Counted from the stretch's first letter, positions 54,832-64,000 are shown. The stretch is 64,000 bases of DNA from Sphingobacterium sp. JB170 (GCF_900163865.1 NZ_FUKU01000030.1:62001-126000); one strand, 5' to 3'. The notes: generated by a model from the sequence alone, not told the origin. Translations and numbers: made by a program.

Positions 54832-57489
54832 CTACCATCCCATCCAATAGTTTAACTTCACCATAAAGGTGTTTGTAGGAGCGATATGCCATAAATCTTC
54901 GAAATTATTTGTCCAGCCCGGTTGGTAAATTGGCAGCTGGCCGGATCGGCTATGTTCCCATACCAAATAAATAGTGGATCCCGGTTTATATTCCCATCGA
55001 GCAACTAAGTTGGATCGGAACTCGTTAAAACTAAAATCTGGATTTTTCAGGTGCACGGCCTGATCGCCCTGCCCTATTGTATAATGGCCATCCGCAAAGT
55101 GTAGTTGTTCTGAAGAAAACATATTAAATCGATCGTTATAGTTTTTTGACAAAGTATTGTCCGCCCATTTAAAACGGTCGTACCGGGCTGTTGAAGTAAA
55201 TGGTGAACCATAATATTGTATGGAAAAATCAGGAGTTATATTCCCCTGCAATCTTATTGTCAAACCGTACGTTTCCTGTTTCATCCTCCCCATGACATAA
55301 GTCTCTTCTATTTCGTCGACAACAGGAATAGCCATCGTTCCCACATATTGTAGATTATCCTTATTCCACGCATAATTAAACTGTCCGACAAGGTGAATAT
55401 GGTTACCAATTCGAAAAGTCATTGAAGGCCGAATTTCGTTGTATCTAGTTTCCCCGTCCATGAAATGTTTCCCGTCGTATTCCATCTTAAAGATAACGCG
55501 CTGGGCACGATCAGAGTTTATCGAAATATTCGTGCTAAAGTTTGCATCATAACGAAGATCGGGCCCTCCGCGCAATATTCTACTATCTACTGTATTCCAA
55601 CTAAAAGTCTCTTTAACGTCCATCTCTATACGCTTACGTATACTTAAGCTTCGCCAACGGGCGGCGATATTGTTATCCATCATCTGGCCTCCGTAGCTCC
55701 ATACATTTCGCTGCGTAAGATTTATCCCCGCAAACCGAAATGGCCCCCAGGGGTCGGTTTTTCGAAATGCAACTTCTGATTCATTTAATTTATAGTCCGT
55801 TTGTTTGATGTACCCTACGTCGTTTACGTCGAAACCAGGCGTCGACCAACTGAATGTTTGGGAATAGTTCCACTGCGCATTTCCTTTTTTACCAGCCTTA
55901 AGGTATCCGCCTGTCCCCGATAAAGTCTTCCCTTGGGGATCCAGCTCCAAATAGTCACGCCCAGATTTTCGCTGGTAAAAATGTGTCGCATTTTGTTTAA
56001 TATTCGTTATTGCTTCGCTCGAGCCCCAGAGGGAACTGTACATTGCTTTACTCTCTATATAGTATAATCTGTTTGAAAAATATTGCGTAAAATCGACGCC
56101 TGCGGTCATCGCGTCCTTTACAAGATATTCCGCCAAGTGGGCATCGCCTAGCCTGCGATTTACAGAGGTAACCATCCCGCCCAGCAGGGTGTTCCCTTGC
56201 CAGTTCTTTTGAACGCGTGCGACCGTATAGTTAGTTAACGGCTCCTGGGATACCTTATCCTCCTTGCCATCTTTAGTCACATAGGCGGAAGAATGTGCCG
56301 TGATACTTTCAAGCAACCCTATCGTTAGTCCCTTTTTATTGGTTCCCGTTAATTTCATTGCACCAATGATTGGAACAAAATCGGGCGTACTGATATAACT
56401 ATTTGGGTTATCGATATGAGATACTTGATACTTAGGCATCGCCCCGATTCGACGCGAATAAAACAACATATCGCCTTCGTTATTTTCGAACTCTAAGATA
56501 TGCTTACCTTCAAGAAAAAAAGGTCTTTTCTCGTCGTAAAAAACTTCATAGGCTGTAAGATTCATCACCGATGGATCGACTTCAACCTGCCCGTAGTCGG
56601 GGTTGATAGAAAGATCTAAGGTATAGTCATTTACCGCTATTTTTGCATCCACACCTCCATTAAGCTTCCAACGACTCCCTTTTTGATAGGGGCTATTTGC
56701 AACCCGTGGTTCACGAATTAGCTTACTCATGGTGTACGGTAAGATTTCAACTCCTTTTGGTTCGGGTAAATCTTGCATTCCGTGCATTTCACCGAACGAA
56801 AACACATGTCCATTATTTTTTATCGGAATCAAACTCCAATTTTGTACTTCATTATTTCGCCGAATAATACGTCGGATATGCAGCCCCCATACCCCATCTT
56901 CATTAATTTGATTGTATCGTATCTGATTGAATGGAATACGTAGTTCTGCGGTCCAACTTGAGTCGGCCATGTTTTGGTAGGTCTTGCCCTCCCACACCGC
57001 ATTCCAGCTTAAGTTGACAGATAGTTTATCTGTTACCGTAAGATCCGTTTTGTTCCCTCCTAAATTTAGGTTAAACTCTACAGCCGCTCGGTAATCGTGA
57101 TAAGGGTCAAAGGCAATGCTTATTAAATCTCCATTGCTATTATCGTCCCTATTGCCAATGAAAGCATTCATCTTTTCGGGGTGAACATCTTTACAATAGA
57201 TCCCTATATAAATATATTTATCATCGTAAAATATTTTCCCCTTGGTCCACGAGTCCGTATGCGCCCTTTCGAATGGAATAACCTGTAAAAATTCCTCGGA
57301 CCAGGCCCCTTGATTCAACCAAATAGAATCATCTAGTTTACCGTCGACCTTTGGCGGGTTGGCCGTAATCCTCGTGGCTTCATAAGATCGCTTATACGCC
57401 TTTTCAAAGGAGACGACAGGTGTCCGTTCCTCCTGTCCGTATACATCAACGGCGCACAATAATAACAAAATAGAATAAAAAAACTTCAT
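54832..57489 (-). CDS. DUF5916 outer-membrane protein with CBM9-like domain
   Basis: From ATG 57489 the 885-residue protein has a Sec signal (MKFFYSILLLLCAVDVYG). A CBM9-like domain (ITANPPKVDGKLDDSIWLNQ, then DDKYIYIGIYC) covers about residues 30-200. The DUF5916 barrel extends to the C-terminal WMGW. DEKRPFFLEG near residue 325 is a DUF5916 hallmark. It should be an outer-membrane beta-barrel with a ligand-binding head. Role unknown; polysaccharide binding is suggested by the CBM9 fold. It converges with the PolX-like gene, 14 bases apart. Confidence 0.88.
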   Translation of the reverse strand: MKFFYSILLLLCAVDVYGQEERTPVVSFEKAYKRSYEATRITANPPKVDGKLDDSIWLNQGAWSEEFLQVIPFERAHTDSWTKGKIFYDDKYIYIGIYCKDVHPEKMNAFIGNRDDNSNGDLISIAFDPYHDYRAAVEFNLNLGGNKTDLTVTDKLSVNLSWNAVWEGKTYQNMADSSWTAELRIPFNQIRYNQINEDGVWGLHIRRIIRRNNEVQNWSLIPIKNNGHVFSFGEMHGMQDLPEPKGVEILPYTMSKLIREPRVANSPYQKGSRWKLNGGVDAKIAVNDYTLDLSINPDYGQVEVDPSVMNLTAYEVFYDEKRPFFLEGKHILEFENNEGDMLFYSRRIGAMPKYQVSHIDNPNSYISTPDFVPIIGAMKLTGTNKKGLTIGLLESITAHSSAYVTKDGKEDKVSQEPLTNYTVARVQKNWQGNTLLGGMVTSVNRRLGDAHLAEYLVKDAMTAGVDFTQYFSNRLYYIESKAMYSSLWGSSEAITNIKQNATHFYQRKSGRDYLELDPQGKTLSGTGGYLKAGKKGNAQWNYSQTFSWSTPGFDVNDVGYIKQTDYKLNESEVAFRKTDPWGPFRFAGINLTQRNVWSYGGQMMDNNIAARWRSLSIRKRIEMDVKETFSWNTVDSRILRGGPDLRYDANFSTNISINSDRAQRVIFKMEYDGKHFMDGETRYNEIRPSMTFRIGNHIHLVGQFNYAWNKDNLQYVGTMAIPVVDEIEETYVMGRMKQETYGLTIRLQGNITPDFSIQYYGSPFTSTARYDRFKWADNTLSKNYNDRFNMFSSEQLHFADGHYTIGQGDQAVHLKNPDFSFNEFRSNLVARWEYKPGSTIYLVWEHSRSGQLPIYQPGWTNNFEDLWHIAPTNTFMVKLNYWMGW

Positions 57490-57670
57490 CGGTTTAAGGT
57501 GAGCTATATAGCTAACTTTTACGTTTAATGAAGCCAAATGTATTGAATAATTCTCACTTTCTTCAATTGCTAAATACTTAAAATCCAACCCTCAATATTC
57601 TCCTTTTCTTTTTATCGAGATTTTCCTTATCTTGAGTGATCAGAATTATATACCCTAACCTTCCACAGAT

Positions 57671-59032
57671 ATGGAAAATTTATCCCTAAATCGAAGACAG
57701 TTTTTAATAGGCACAGGTGCACTTTTATCCTTATCCACTTTGCAAAGTAGTGGTGTGCCGATCTACGACCACTTAGACCATAAAAAGGTTGCTTTAATCG
57801 GTGCTGGTTGGTATGGAAAAAGTGACCTCTTTCGTCTACTTCAAGTCAGCAATGTCGAAGTTGTGGCTGTATGCGACGTGGACGAAAACCATCTCGAGGA
57901 AGCAGCCATCTTAATTTCCCAGCGGCAAGGATCTAAAAAGCAACCTAAAAAATATAATGATTACCGCGAATTGCTCGCTAATCACCAACTCGATATTGTT
58001 TTGATAGGCACGCCAGACCATTGGCATGCCTTGCAGGCTATCGCCGCGATCCAGGCCGGAGCAAATGTCTATCTGCAGAAGCCTATTAGCGTCGATGTCC
58101 TCGAAGGTGAAGCAATCGTCGCAGCTGCGAGAAAACACAACAAAAAAGTCCAGGTTGGCACACAACGCCGTAGCACGCCACACATGATCGATGCTAAAGA
58201 AAATGTAATTGAGAAAGGGTTACTAGGAAATATTTCGCACGTCGAGATGTGCTGCTACTACCACATGAAAAGCAAAGCTAATCCGTCAGAACAACCCGTC
58301 CCGGACTTTTTAGATTACGAAATGTGGACGGGTCCCGCCCCCCTCCGACCGTATGACGGAATTCCTCATGGAGGTTGGTGGCGTGCATTTATGGAATATG
58401 GAAACGGAATACCGGGTGACATGTGCGTCCACATGTTCGACACTGTACGTTGGATGTTGAATCTACAATGGCCGAAAAAGATTTCAGCAACTGGAGGGAG
58501 TTACGTGCAGAAGGGTGGGAAATCGAATATAGCAGATACCCAAACTGCAATATTCGAATACGAGGAGCTAAACTGCGTTTGGACGCACCGCACTTGGGGA
58601 ACCCCGAGTGACCCGGATTACCCATGGGCATTTATTGTATACGGCGATCAGGGGACATTGAAAGGCAGTACAATGAAATATGAATTCATCCCCACAAAAG
58701 GAGAACCAATCCTCAAAAACGTCATTTATGAAAAGGAAGAATTTCCAGAAGATCTAAACGAACCACGAATCGAACTCAATGCGGCTCCAGCAACGCGTAG
58801 ACATATGCTTGATCTTCTTGCGGCCATCAAGAACGACGAGTTACCTATCGCCGACGTGTTGCAGGGACATATTTCTACCGCCTGTTGCATTCTAGCAAAT
58901 ATTTCGATGGAACTTGATCGGGCAGTGCAGTACGATCCGATAAACAAAATTTGTATTGATGATCCCGAGGCCACTGCAAAATTAAAAAGAACTTATCGGA
59001 GCCCATGGAAACATCCCTCACACACAACCTAA
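57671..59032 (+). CDS. Tat-exported Gfo/Idh/MocA oxidoreductase
   Basis: The 453-residue protein starts with a twin-arginine signal (LNRRQFLIGTGALLSLSTL). The Rossmann motif ALIGAGWYGKSD is near residue 40, and LIGTPDHWHALQAIAAIQAG follows. The usual EKP is changed to YLQKPISVD. PGDMCVHMFDTVRWML lies in the substrate domain. Many Bacteroidota sugar oxidoreductases with this DHWH and QKP form are exported. The substrate is unknown. It is a distant paralogue of the 31.9 and 33.0 kb genes and is not clustered with them. Confidence 0.9.
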   Translation: MENLSLNRRQFLIGTGALLSLSTLQSSGVPIYDHLDHKKVALIGAGWYGKSDLFRLLQVSNVEVVAVCDVDENHLEEAAILISQRQGSKKQPKKYNDYRELLANHQLDIVLIGTPDHWHALQAIAAIQAGANVYLQKPISVDVLEGEAIVAAARKHNKKVQVGTQRRSTPHMIDAKENVIEKGLLGNISHVEMCCYYHMKSKANPSEQPVPDFLDYEMWTGPAPLRPYDGIPHGGWWRAFMEYGNGIPGDMCVHMFDTVRWMLNLQWPKKISATGGSYVQKGGKSNIADTQTAIFEYEELNCVWTHRTWGTPSDPDYPWAFIVYGDQGTLKGSTMKYEFIPTKGEPILKNVIYEKEEFPEDLNEPRIELNAAPATRRHMLDLLAAIKNDELPIADVLQGHISTACCILANISMELDRAVQYDPINKICIDDPEATAKLKRTYRSPWKHPSHTT

Positions 59033-59037
59033 TAAAA

Positions 59038-59072
59038 AATCCAGCAGTAAGCGAATACTGCTGGACTTTAAC
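59038..59072. terminator. Bidirectional terminator
   Basis: TCCAGCAGTA-agcgaa-TACTGCTGGA (10 pairs) between the convergent oxidoreductase and M48 genes. The minus-strand side runs into TTTTTTATT. Confidence 0.8.
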
Positions 59073-59104
59073 CTTTGAGGTAACAGGTACCTGATAAAAG
59101 GCAA

Positions 59105-59908
59105 TTATTTTTTATAATATTGTTTAGCTTTGGGAATTAACTTTTGAATATCGTTTATACGACGTACATCACTAGGGTGTGTACTCAAGAATTCCGGCGT
59201 CGAACTTTCTGCTTTAGCCGATGCCATGCGTTGCCAAAACGACACCGCCGATTCGGGGTTATAACCCGCCATCGCCATAAATATCAGACCTAATTGGTCC
59301 GCTTCGGATTCGTTCCCCCTAGAATATTTCAATAAAGCCAATTGTCCACCAATACCGTAAGCATTATTAAGTAAGCCTTGCATCACAGAGCTCTTACCCG
59401 CCGAGGCGACACCAATTACTTGTGCTCCCACTTGCAACGCATATTGATTCGACATCTGCTCCATCGAATGGCGTGCAATAGCATGCGCTATTTCGTGCCC
59501 CATAACCGTTGCTAACCCAGCATCGTTTGCGGTGAACGGTAGAATGCCCGTAAATACGGCTACTTTCCCACCGGGCATACACCAGGCATTCACTTCACCA
59601 CTTTCAATCAAATTAAATTCCCAGTTGAAATTATATTGATCTGCTAAACCTTCTGCGGCCAAATATGAATTAACGGCTGTTGCAATTTTAGCGCCTACTT
59701 GCTTGACCTTTGTCGCTTGAGAGGTCCCGGTAATAACTTTGGTATCCGACGCGTTTAAAAACTCTTTATAAGCACTTGCTGCTTGCTCTTGAATTTGATC
59801 ATCGCTAACCAGCGATAATTGCTTACGACCAGACAATGGAACAGTCGAGCAGGACGCCAATCCGACCGCTAATACAGCCATACATGTATATCTGAATATC
59901 TTTTTCAT
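59105..59908 (-). CDS. M48-family metallopeptidase lipoprotein
   Basis: The 267-residue protein has a lipoprotein signal with the lipobox LASC (Cys20). The zinc motif is HEIAH at 138-142, with the third ligand Glu in NESEADQLGL. It resembles periplasmic BepA/LoiP-type proteases that clear or help assemble outer-membrane proteins. Residues 150-200 lack the hydrophobic segments of HtpX, so it is anchored only by its lipid. It is last of the DUF4783-nadC-plsY-M48 minus-strand run. Confidence 0.93.
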   Translation of the reverse strand: MKKIFRYTCMAVLAVGLASCSTVPLSGRKQLSLVSDDQIQEQAASAYKEFLNASDTKVITGTSQATKVKQVGAKIATAVNSYLAAEGLADQYNFNWEFNLIESGEVNAWCMPGGKVAVFTGILPFTANDAGLATVMGHEIAHAIARHSMEQMSNQYALQVGAQVIGVASAGKSSVMQGLLNNAYGIGGQLALLKYSRGNESEADQLGLIFMAMAGYNPESAVSFWQRMASAKAESSTPEFLSTHPSDVRRINDIQKLIPKAKQYYKK

Positions 59909-59957
59909 AATAAGTTCTTTTTAAGTACTACGCAAAACCTATGCCTAAAATTACGTA

Positions 59958-60599
59958 CTATTTCTTCTTCCACAAATAAATTTTCGATTCGTGACCTTTT
60001 AATAATCGTTCTATATTTTTTTGATGTGTTACCAGTATCAGTGCACAAATAGCAACACCATAGAGCAGAACAGCTGGAACGGACGTATGAAAAACAAAGG
60101 CTATACTAAAAGGGAATGTAAAACCAGCCAATATTGAACTCAAAGATACATAATGTGTGAAAATTAAGGTTAATGAAAATACCGTAACACAGCATAATGC
60201 GGCCTCGGGATGTATGGCGACTACCATACCAAAAAGCGTAGCCACCCCCTTCCCCCCTCTAAATCCGGCAAAGAGGGGAAATAAATGTCCTAGCACCGCG
60301 ATTACACCAAGTGCGAGTTGGAAATTCACAAATTGAACCGAATTGGGTACACCAACCAATGTTGTACTTAAAAGGTAGGGTAAATTGGTTGCGGTCCAGC
60401 CTTTGAATATATCCACAAACATCACAATGATGCCTGCTTTTTTTCCTAATACTCGAAACGTATTTGTCGCTCCCGCATTCCCACTACCATATTCGCGCAC
60501 GTCGACTCCATAAAAAGCACCACCAAACCATACGGCTGACGGAATAGAACCAAAAAGATACGCTAATATGACTATCCCTACTAAATAAATTGAAATCAT
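59958..60599 (-). CDS. plsY: Glycerol-3-phosphate acyltransferase PlsY
   Basis: PlsY acylates glycerol-3-phosphate from acyl-phosphate, starting phospholipid synthesis. The 213-residue protein has about five to six helices. Conserved motifs are SIPSAVWFG, REYGSGNAGATNTFRVLGKK and FPLFAGFRGGKGVATLFG. All three match the catalytic loops of the family. It is 26 bases downstream of nadC on the same strand. Confidence 0.96.
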   Translation of the reverse strand: MISIYLVGIVILAYLFGSIPSAVWFGGAFYGVDVREYGSGNAGATNTFRVLGKKAGIIVMFVDIFKGWTATNLPYLLSTTLVGVPNSVQFVNFQLALGVIAVLGHLFPLFAGFRGGKGVATLFGMVVAIHPEAALCCVTVFSLTLIFTHYVSLSSILAGFTFPFSIAFVFHTSVPAVLLYGVAICALILVTHQKNIERLLKGHESKIYLWKKK

Positions 60600-60625
60600 A
60601 AATTAATTTAAGCCACTAAATATAA

Positions 60626-61480
60626 TTATATAATTTTAGCCTTTAAACTTAAATCTAAACTTTTAACGGAATGAGTCAGCGCGCCGGCAGAGATGAAATC
60701 GACACCCGTAAGCGCATATTCACGGATAGTTTCTAAATTGATACCACCTGAGGCCTCCGTAACGAATCTACCGGCCACCATTTCCACAGCTGTGTGCACA
60801 TCCTCGGGCGTAAAATTATCAAACATAACTCGATCGACATATTGGTGCGCCAACACTTCTTCTAGTTCTTGAAAATTGCGTACTTCTATTTCAATCTCGA
60901 TATCGAGTGCATTTAACTTTCGATAAGCGTCCGCTTTCTGTAATGCATTGGAAATCCCCCCAGCATAATCCACATGATTATCTTTAATTAGGATCATATC
61001 GTAGAGTCCAAATCGATGGTTTGTTCCCCCACCAATTAAAACTGCCTCTTTTTCTAAGAAACGAATCAAAGGTGTTGTCTTTCGCGTGTCTAAAACTTTC
61101 GCATTTGTGCCTTCAAGCTGTGCCACATACTGATTGGTTAGCGTTGCTATACCGGACATCCGCTGCATAACGTTTAGCACCAAACGTTCCGCTCTAAGAA
61201 TTTCATGAATACGACCTCGTGCAAGAAAAGCAATATCTCCAGCCTTCACTTGCTGACCATCACTAAAAAAAACCTCAAGCACTACGTTTGGATCAAAAAT
61301 GTTAAAAATCTGAACGGCGATCTCGACTCCTGCCAAAATCCCGTTGTCTTTAACAATTAATTTTGCTTCTCCTTGGGCCCCCTCCGCTATTGTGGATAAT
61401 GTTGTATAATCACCCTCTCGGACATCTTCCTCAAGCGCTAATTCCACAAATTTCCTCAGTTTACTTGACTCAACTGCCAT
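60626..61480 (-). CDS. nadC: Nicotinate-nucleotide pyrophosphorylase NadC
   Basis: NadC converts quinolinate and PRPP to nicotinate mononucleotide in NAD synthesis. The 284-residue protein has EEDVREGDYTTLSTI near residue 16, RMSGIATLT, VLDTRKTTPLIRFLEKEAV and GGGTNHRFGLYDMILIKDNH, with EASGGINLETIREYA near residue 245. nadA and nadB are absent nearby. It sits between the DUF4783 and plsY genes. Confidence 0.97.
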   Translation of the reverse strand: MAVESSKLRKFVELALEEDVREGDYTTLSTIAEGAQGEAKLIVKDNGILAGVEIAVQIFNIFDPNVVLEVFFSDGQQVKAGDIAFLARGRIHEILRAERLVLNVMQRMSGIATLTNQYVAQLEGTNAKVLDTRKTTPLIRFLEKEAVLIGGGTNHRFGLYDMILIKDNHVDYAGGISNALQKADAYRKLNALDIEIEIEVRNFQELEEVLAHQYVDRVMFDNFTPEDVHTAVEMVAGRFVTEASGGINLETIREYALTGVDFISAGALTHSVKSLDLSLKAKII

Positions 61481-61563
61481 TTCTAAGAATTAAATAATTA
61501 AGCGAAGATGAAGAAAATAAATTTTATTCTAAAATTTAACGTTGATTTTAATGAAGAAATACG

Positions 61564-61977
61564 TTATTCGATTCTAAACTCGGATATCTTGAACACATTA
61601 TCCTTGACATAAAACTTCATGAAAATACGATAGGTAGTCGAACCCGAATTAATTGAAAACACGGCAAATGAACTCGATGAATTATTCGATCGCTGCACTT
61701 CTTTAATCTTGTCGATCTTGTTGTTTCTGAAGAACTCTTCTAACAACAACTCAACTTGAAACTTGGTATATACCCCCTCATCCCCCTTAAGAGAAAGGCT
61801 TACGGAGTTGGAAAAGGTATCACTCAACTGTTTTGCGTTACCTGTCTTGATGGATGAATAGGCTAAACTTACCACTTCATCGAATGTGGATGCCGAAAAT
61901 GCATAAAAAGAAGGGAGCACCGCTGCAAGCAGAAATCCAAATATGTTTATTCTTAAAAATTTTCTTCTATTTATCAT
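61564..61977 (-). CDS. DUF4783 exported protein
   Basis: The 137-residue protein matches DUF4783. Its signal (INRRKFLRINIFGFLLAAVL, cut near SFYAFSAS) includes a twin-Arg pair, but the domain is small and likely Sec-exported. The mature part reads DEVVSLAYSSIKTGNAKQLS, then a mixed alpha/beta NTF2-like fold ending VKDNVFKISEFRIE. Function is unknown. It is first of the DUF4783-nadC-plsY-M48 run and divergent from gpmI. Confidence 0.88.
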   Translation of the reverse strand: MINRRKFLRINIFGFLLAAVLPSFYAFSASTFDEVVSLAYSSIKTGNAKQLSDTFSNSVSLSLKGDEGVYTKFQVELLLEEFFRNNKIDKIKEVQRSNNSSSSFAVFSINSGSTTYRIFMKFYVKDNVFKISEFRIE

Positions 61978-62105
61978 TTGTTCTTATCCCCCAAGTCCAA
62001 CAGCTAACTTTATTGGACATGGCACTAAAATGATGCCAACTATATAATCCCGCATAAACAAAAAAATAGAGACTGCATTATGACTTATATTTTCGTTAGA
62101 ATAGA

Positions 62106-62113
62106 TATATTTG
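62106..62113 (+). promoter_or_regulatory. gpmI promoter-like -7 box next to the start
   Basis: TATATTTG matches TAnnTTTG exactly and ends three bases before the proposed GTG start. It may give a leaderless mRNA or may be a chance match. Confidence 0.4.
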
Positions 62114-62116
62114 TAT

Positions 62117-63652
62117 GTGAGCAATACAGAAAACAAAAGAGTTGCCCTATTAATCCTAGACGGTTTAGGATATGGCAAAGATGATAGTTCAAATGCTGTT
62201 CGTTCAGCAAATATTCCATTTTTAGATCACCTGTTAGCAACTTACCCTAACTCTAAAATAGAGGCTTCGGGTGAAGCGGTCGGGTTACCCGAAGGACAAA
62301 TGGGAAACTCCGAGGTGGGACATATGAACCTGGGAGCGGGCCGAACCGTATACCAAGAACTTGGCCGAATAAACAAAGCTGCAAGAGAGGGTGAATTCAA
62401 TACCAACCCAATCATCCAGCAGGCATTTGACTATGCGAAAAAAGAAAACAAAAAAGTACATTTCATCGGCTTACTGTCTGACGGCGGCGTACACGCACAT
62501 ATTAACCACCTCAAAGCATTATGTGATGCGGCTGGTGCAGCTAGCCTTAACCAGGACCAAGTCTTTGTCCACGCCTTCCTAGATGGTCGCGACACAGATC
62601 CTAATGGCGGGCTTGGCTACGTCCAAGAACTGGAAGATCATTTAAGTCATTCAACGGGTAAAATAGCGTCGGTTATTGGTCGATATTATGCGATGGACCG
62701 CGATAAGCGTTGGGAACGCGTGAAGCAGGCTTACGATTTGTTAACTAAGGGCGTCGGTACCCCGACCAGAGATATTCAAGCGGCTATTAAAGCTTCTTAC
62801 CACGAGGGCGTTACGGACGAATTTATAAAACCAATCGTCGTGACCGATGCTGTCGGCGCACCGCTTGCTAAAATACAAGATGGAGATGTCGTTTTTTGTT
62901 TTAATTTCAGAACGGACCGCGGACGTGAAATAACACTCGCCCTTACGCAACAACCCTTCCCTGAACAGGAAATGAATCCATTATCGTTGTACTACGTCAC
63001 GATGACTTCATACGATGAAACATTCGGAAACGTAAACGTCGTATTCACCAAAGAAAATTTGGTAAATACACTCGGTGAAGCTCTAAGCAAACAGAACAAA
63101 ACACAAGTACGTATTGCCGAGACAGAGAAATACCCCCATGTAACCTTTTTCTTCTCGGGCGGACAAGAAAAACAGTTCGACGGTGAGCGTCGATTATTAA
63201 TCCCTTCACCGAAAGTGGCAACGTACGACTTGCAACCGGAGATGAGTGCGGGAATTATCACCGATAGCATCTGCAAGGATATGCGTGAGAATAAGCCAGA
63301 TTTTATCTGCCTTAATTTTGCGAACCCCGACATGGTCGGCCATACGGGCGTTTTTCAAGCGGTTGTTAAAGCCGTCGAAACGGTCGATCATTGTACGAAA
63401 AAGGTCGTAGAAACGGGTCTTGAAAATGGTTACTCTTTTATTATCTTAGCAGACCACGGGAACTCTGAGTTTATGATCAATGAGGACGGGAGTGTCAATA
63501 CCGCACATACAACAAACCTCGTTCCTTGTATATTAATTGACCAGGACTTTAAGCAACTCAAAGATGGCAAATTAGGTGACATTGCCCCTACTGTACTAAC
63601 TTTGTTGGGTGCGGATATCCCGACCGAAATGACCGGAAATGTACTCGTTTAA
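62117..63652 (+). CDS. gpmI: 2,3-bisphosphoglycerate-independent phosphoglycerate mutase
   Basis: GpmI interconverts 3- and 2-phosphoglycerate with two Mn ions. The start is GTG at 62117 (511 residues); an ATG at 62115 is out of frame, and a TTG lies two codons upstream. LLILDGLGYG (Asp15) and GNSEVGHMNLGAG (catalytic Ser65) are intact, as are FLDGRDTDPNGG, IGRYYAMDRDKRWER and ILADHGNSE. The following lipoprotein gene overlaps its end by 14 bases. Confidence 0.96.
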   Translation: MSNTENKRVALLILDGLGYGKDDSSNAVRSANIPFLDHLLATYPNSKIEASGEAVGLPEGQMGNSEVGHMNLGAGRTVYQELGRINKAAREGEFNTNPIIQQAFDYAKKENKKVHFIGLLSDGGVHAHINHLKALCDAAGAASLNQDQVFVHAFLDGRDTDPNGGLGYVQELEDHLSHSTGKIASVIGRYYAMDRDKRWERVKQAYDLLTKGVGTPTRDIQAAIKASYHEGVTDEFIKPIVVTDAVGAPLAKIQDGDVVFCFNFRTDRGREITLALTQQPFPEQEMNPLSLYYVTMTSYDETFGNVNVVFTKENLVNTLGEALSKQNKTQVRIAETEKYPHVTFFFSGGQEKQFDGERRLLIPSPKVATYDLQPEMSAGIITDSICKDMRENKPDFICLNFANPDMVGHTGVFQAVVKAVETVDHCTKKVVETGLENGYSFIILADHGNSEFMINEDGSVNTAHTTNLVPCILIDQDFKQLKDGKLGDIAPTVLTLLGADIPTEMTGNVLV

Positions 63653-64000
63653 AAAAAATAGGTTTAAAATTTATACCGCAGCATTGGCATTAGCCAGTGC
63701 TGCTTTCTTTCACGCGTGTAATTCCGAAGGTAAACGAAAACAAACGGACAACCCGCAATATGTGAACCTCCCGGAATATTTTAATAACGAAATTTTGCGA
63801 CTGACCGACCTCAAGCCTACGATCTTAAAAACAGTCGTCAAAGACAGTATTTCCGAATCAAAAAAAATGCGCCTTACGGATTGGGAACGCGAACTGTCGA
63901 GCTTTACGAACGTTGATCTCAACAAACCGGCCTATCAGGGTCTTTTTGAAAAAGACAGTAGCGATTATCGAGTGACCTACACTTCGAATGATCCACAAAT
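63639..64000 (+). CDS. Putative lipoprotein, start only
   Basis: ATG 63639 lies inside the last codons of gpmI (14-base overlap) and opens a frame running past the window edge, 120 codons seen. The N-terminus MYSFKKNRFKIYTAALALAS leads to the lipobox FFHAC, a lipoprotein signal. The mature part (NSEGKRKQTDN, then YVNLPEYFNNEI) is polar and matches no family I recognise. The overlap suggests co-translation with gpmI. Confidence 0.65.
   Translation, partial: MYSFKKNRFKIYTAALALASAAFFHACNSEGKRKQTDNPQYVNLPEYFNNEILRLTDLKPTILKTVVKDSISESKKMRLTDWERELSSFTNVDLNKPAYQGLFEKDSSDYRVTYTSNDPQ

Noticed and set aside
1-64000. CRISPR arrays, insertion sequences, prophage, integrons
   Set aside because: No regularly spaced direct repeats, transposase, integrase or phage structural genes were seen on either strand.

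Overview
The window reads as the core chromosome of a Bacteroidota bacterium, most likely a member of the Sphingobacteriaceae. Three things point there. First, the gene families: DUF4290, DUF3467, DUF4783, DUF5916, a RemB/Wzi-like outer-membrane protein and a GreA-like regulator. Second, the order nadK-uppS-bamA-ompH-ompH. Third, repeated promoter -7 boxes of the Bacteroidota type TAnnTTTG. Shine-Dalgarno sequences are weak or absent, as is known for this phylum, so starts were chosen from family N-termini, neighbour overlaps and promoter positions. No rRNA gene, intact tRNA gene, CRISPR array, transposase or prophage was seen.

Layout. 0-5.3 kb: a truncated methyltransferase, a LysR regulator overlapping a metallo-beta-lactamase-fold hydrolase, a small envelope or stress group (GreA-like, BON lipoprotein, SH3b protein), an EF-hand-loop lipoprotein and folD. 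5.3-13.5 kb: a minus-strand housekeeping block (lepA, murA, DUF4290, a UvrD/PcrA helicase, dnaB). 13.9-18.4 kb: ubiE/menG, an SDR, YqeY, an ElaA-type GNAT, and a two-gene acyltransferase pair resembling the GlsB/GlsA enzymes of amino-acid lipid synthesis. 18.6-25.4 kb: CBS protein, nadK, uppS, bamA and two ompH/skp chaperones, closed by a strong terminator. 25.5-30.1 kb: yihY and the thrS-infC-rpmI-rplT translation operon. 30.1-31.15 kb: an A+T-rich strip with no intact gene but several decayed reading frames. 31.2-42.4 kb: queE, two Gfo/Idh/MocA oxidoreductases, a DUF819 membrane protein, a thioesterase, a GNAT-nitrilase fusion, DUF3467, an M42 peptidase, lgt, an MFS pump and aroQ. 42.5-48.6 kb: an outer-membrane protein, a GH125 mannosidase, murI, sufE and sufS. 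48.7-54.8 kb: a soluble acyl-ACP desaturase followed by a MarR regulator, a thioredoxin-reductase-like ferredoxin reductase and a 2Fe-2S ferredoxin, then NDH-2 and a PolX-like protein. 54.8-64 kb: a DUF5916 outer-membrane protein, a Tat-exported oxidoreductase, an M48 lipoprotein, plsY, nadC, DUF4783, gpmI and the start of a lipoprotein gene.

Functional links: envelope building recurs (murA, murI, uppS, bamA, ompH, lgt, plsY, amino-acid lipids), with fatty-acid desaturation as a small electron-transfer module. The most unusual observations are the self-contained desaturase module, the decayed genes at 30.35-31.02 kb, promoter boxes only 3-8 bases from start codons (possible leaderless mRNAs), MurA with Asp in place of the fosfomycin-target Cys, a PolX-like protein whose polymerase site is degenerate while its PHP site is intact, and several palindromes at promoters. 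No wholly novel multi-gene system can be proven from the sequence alone.
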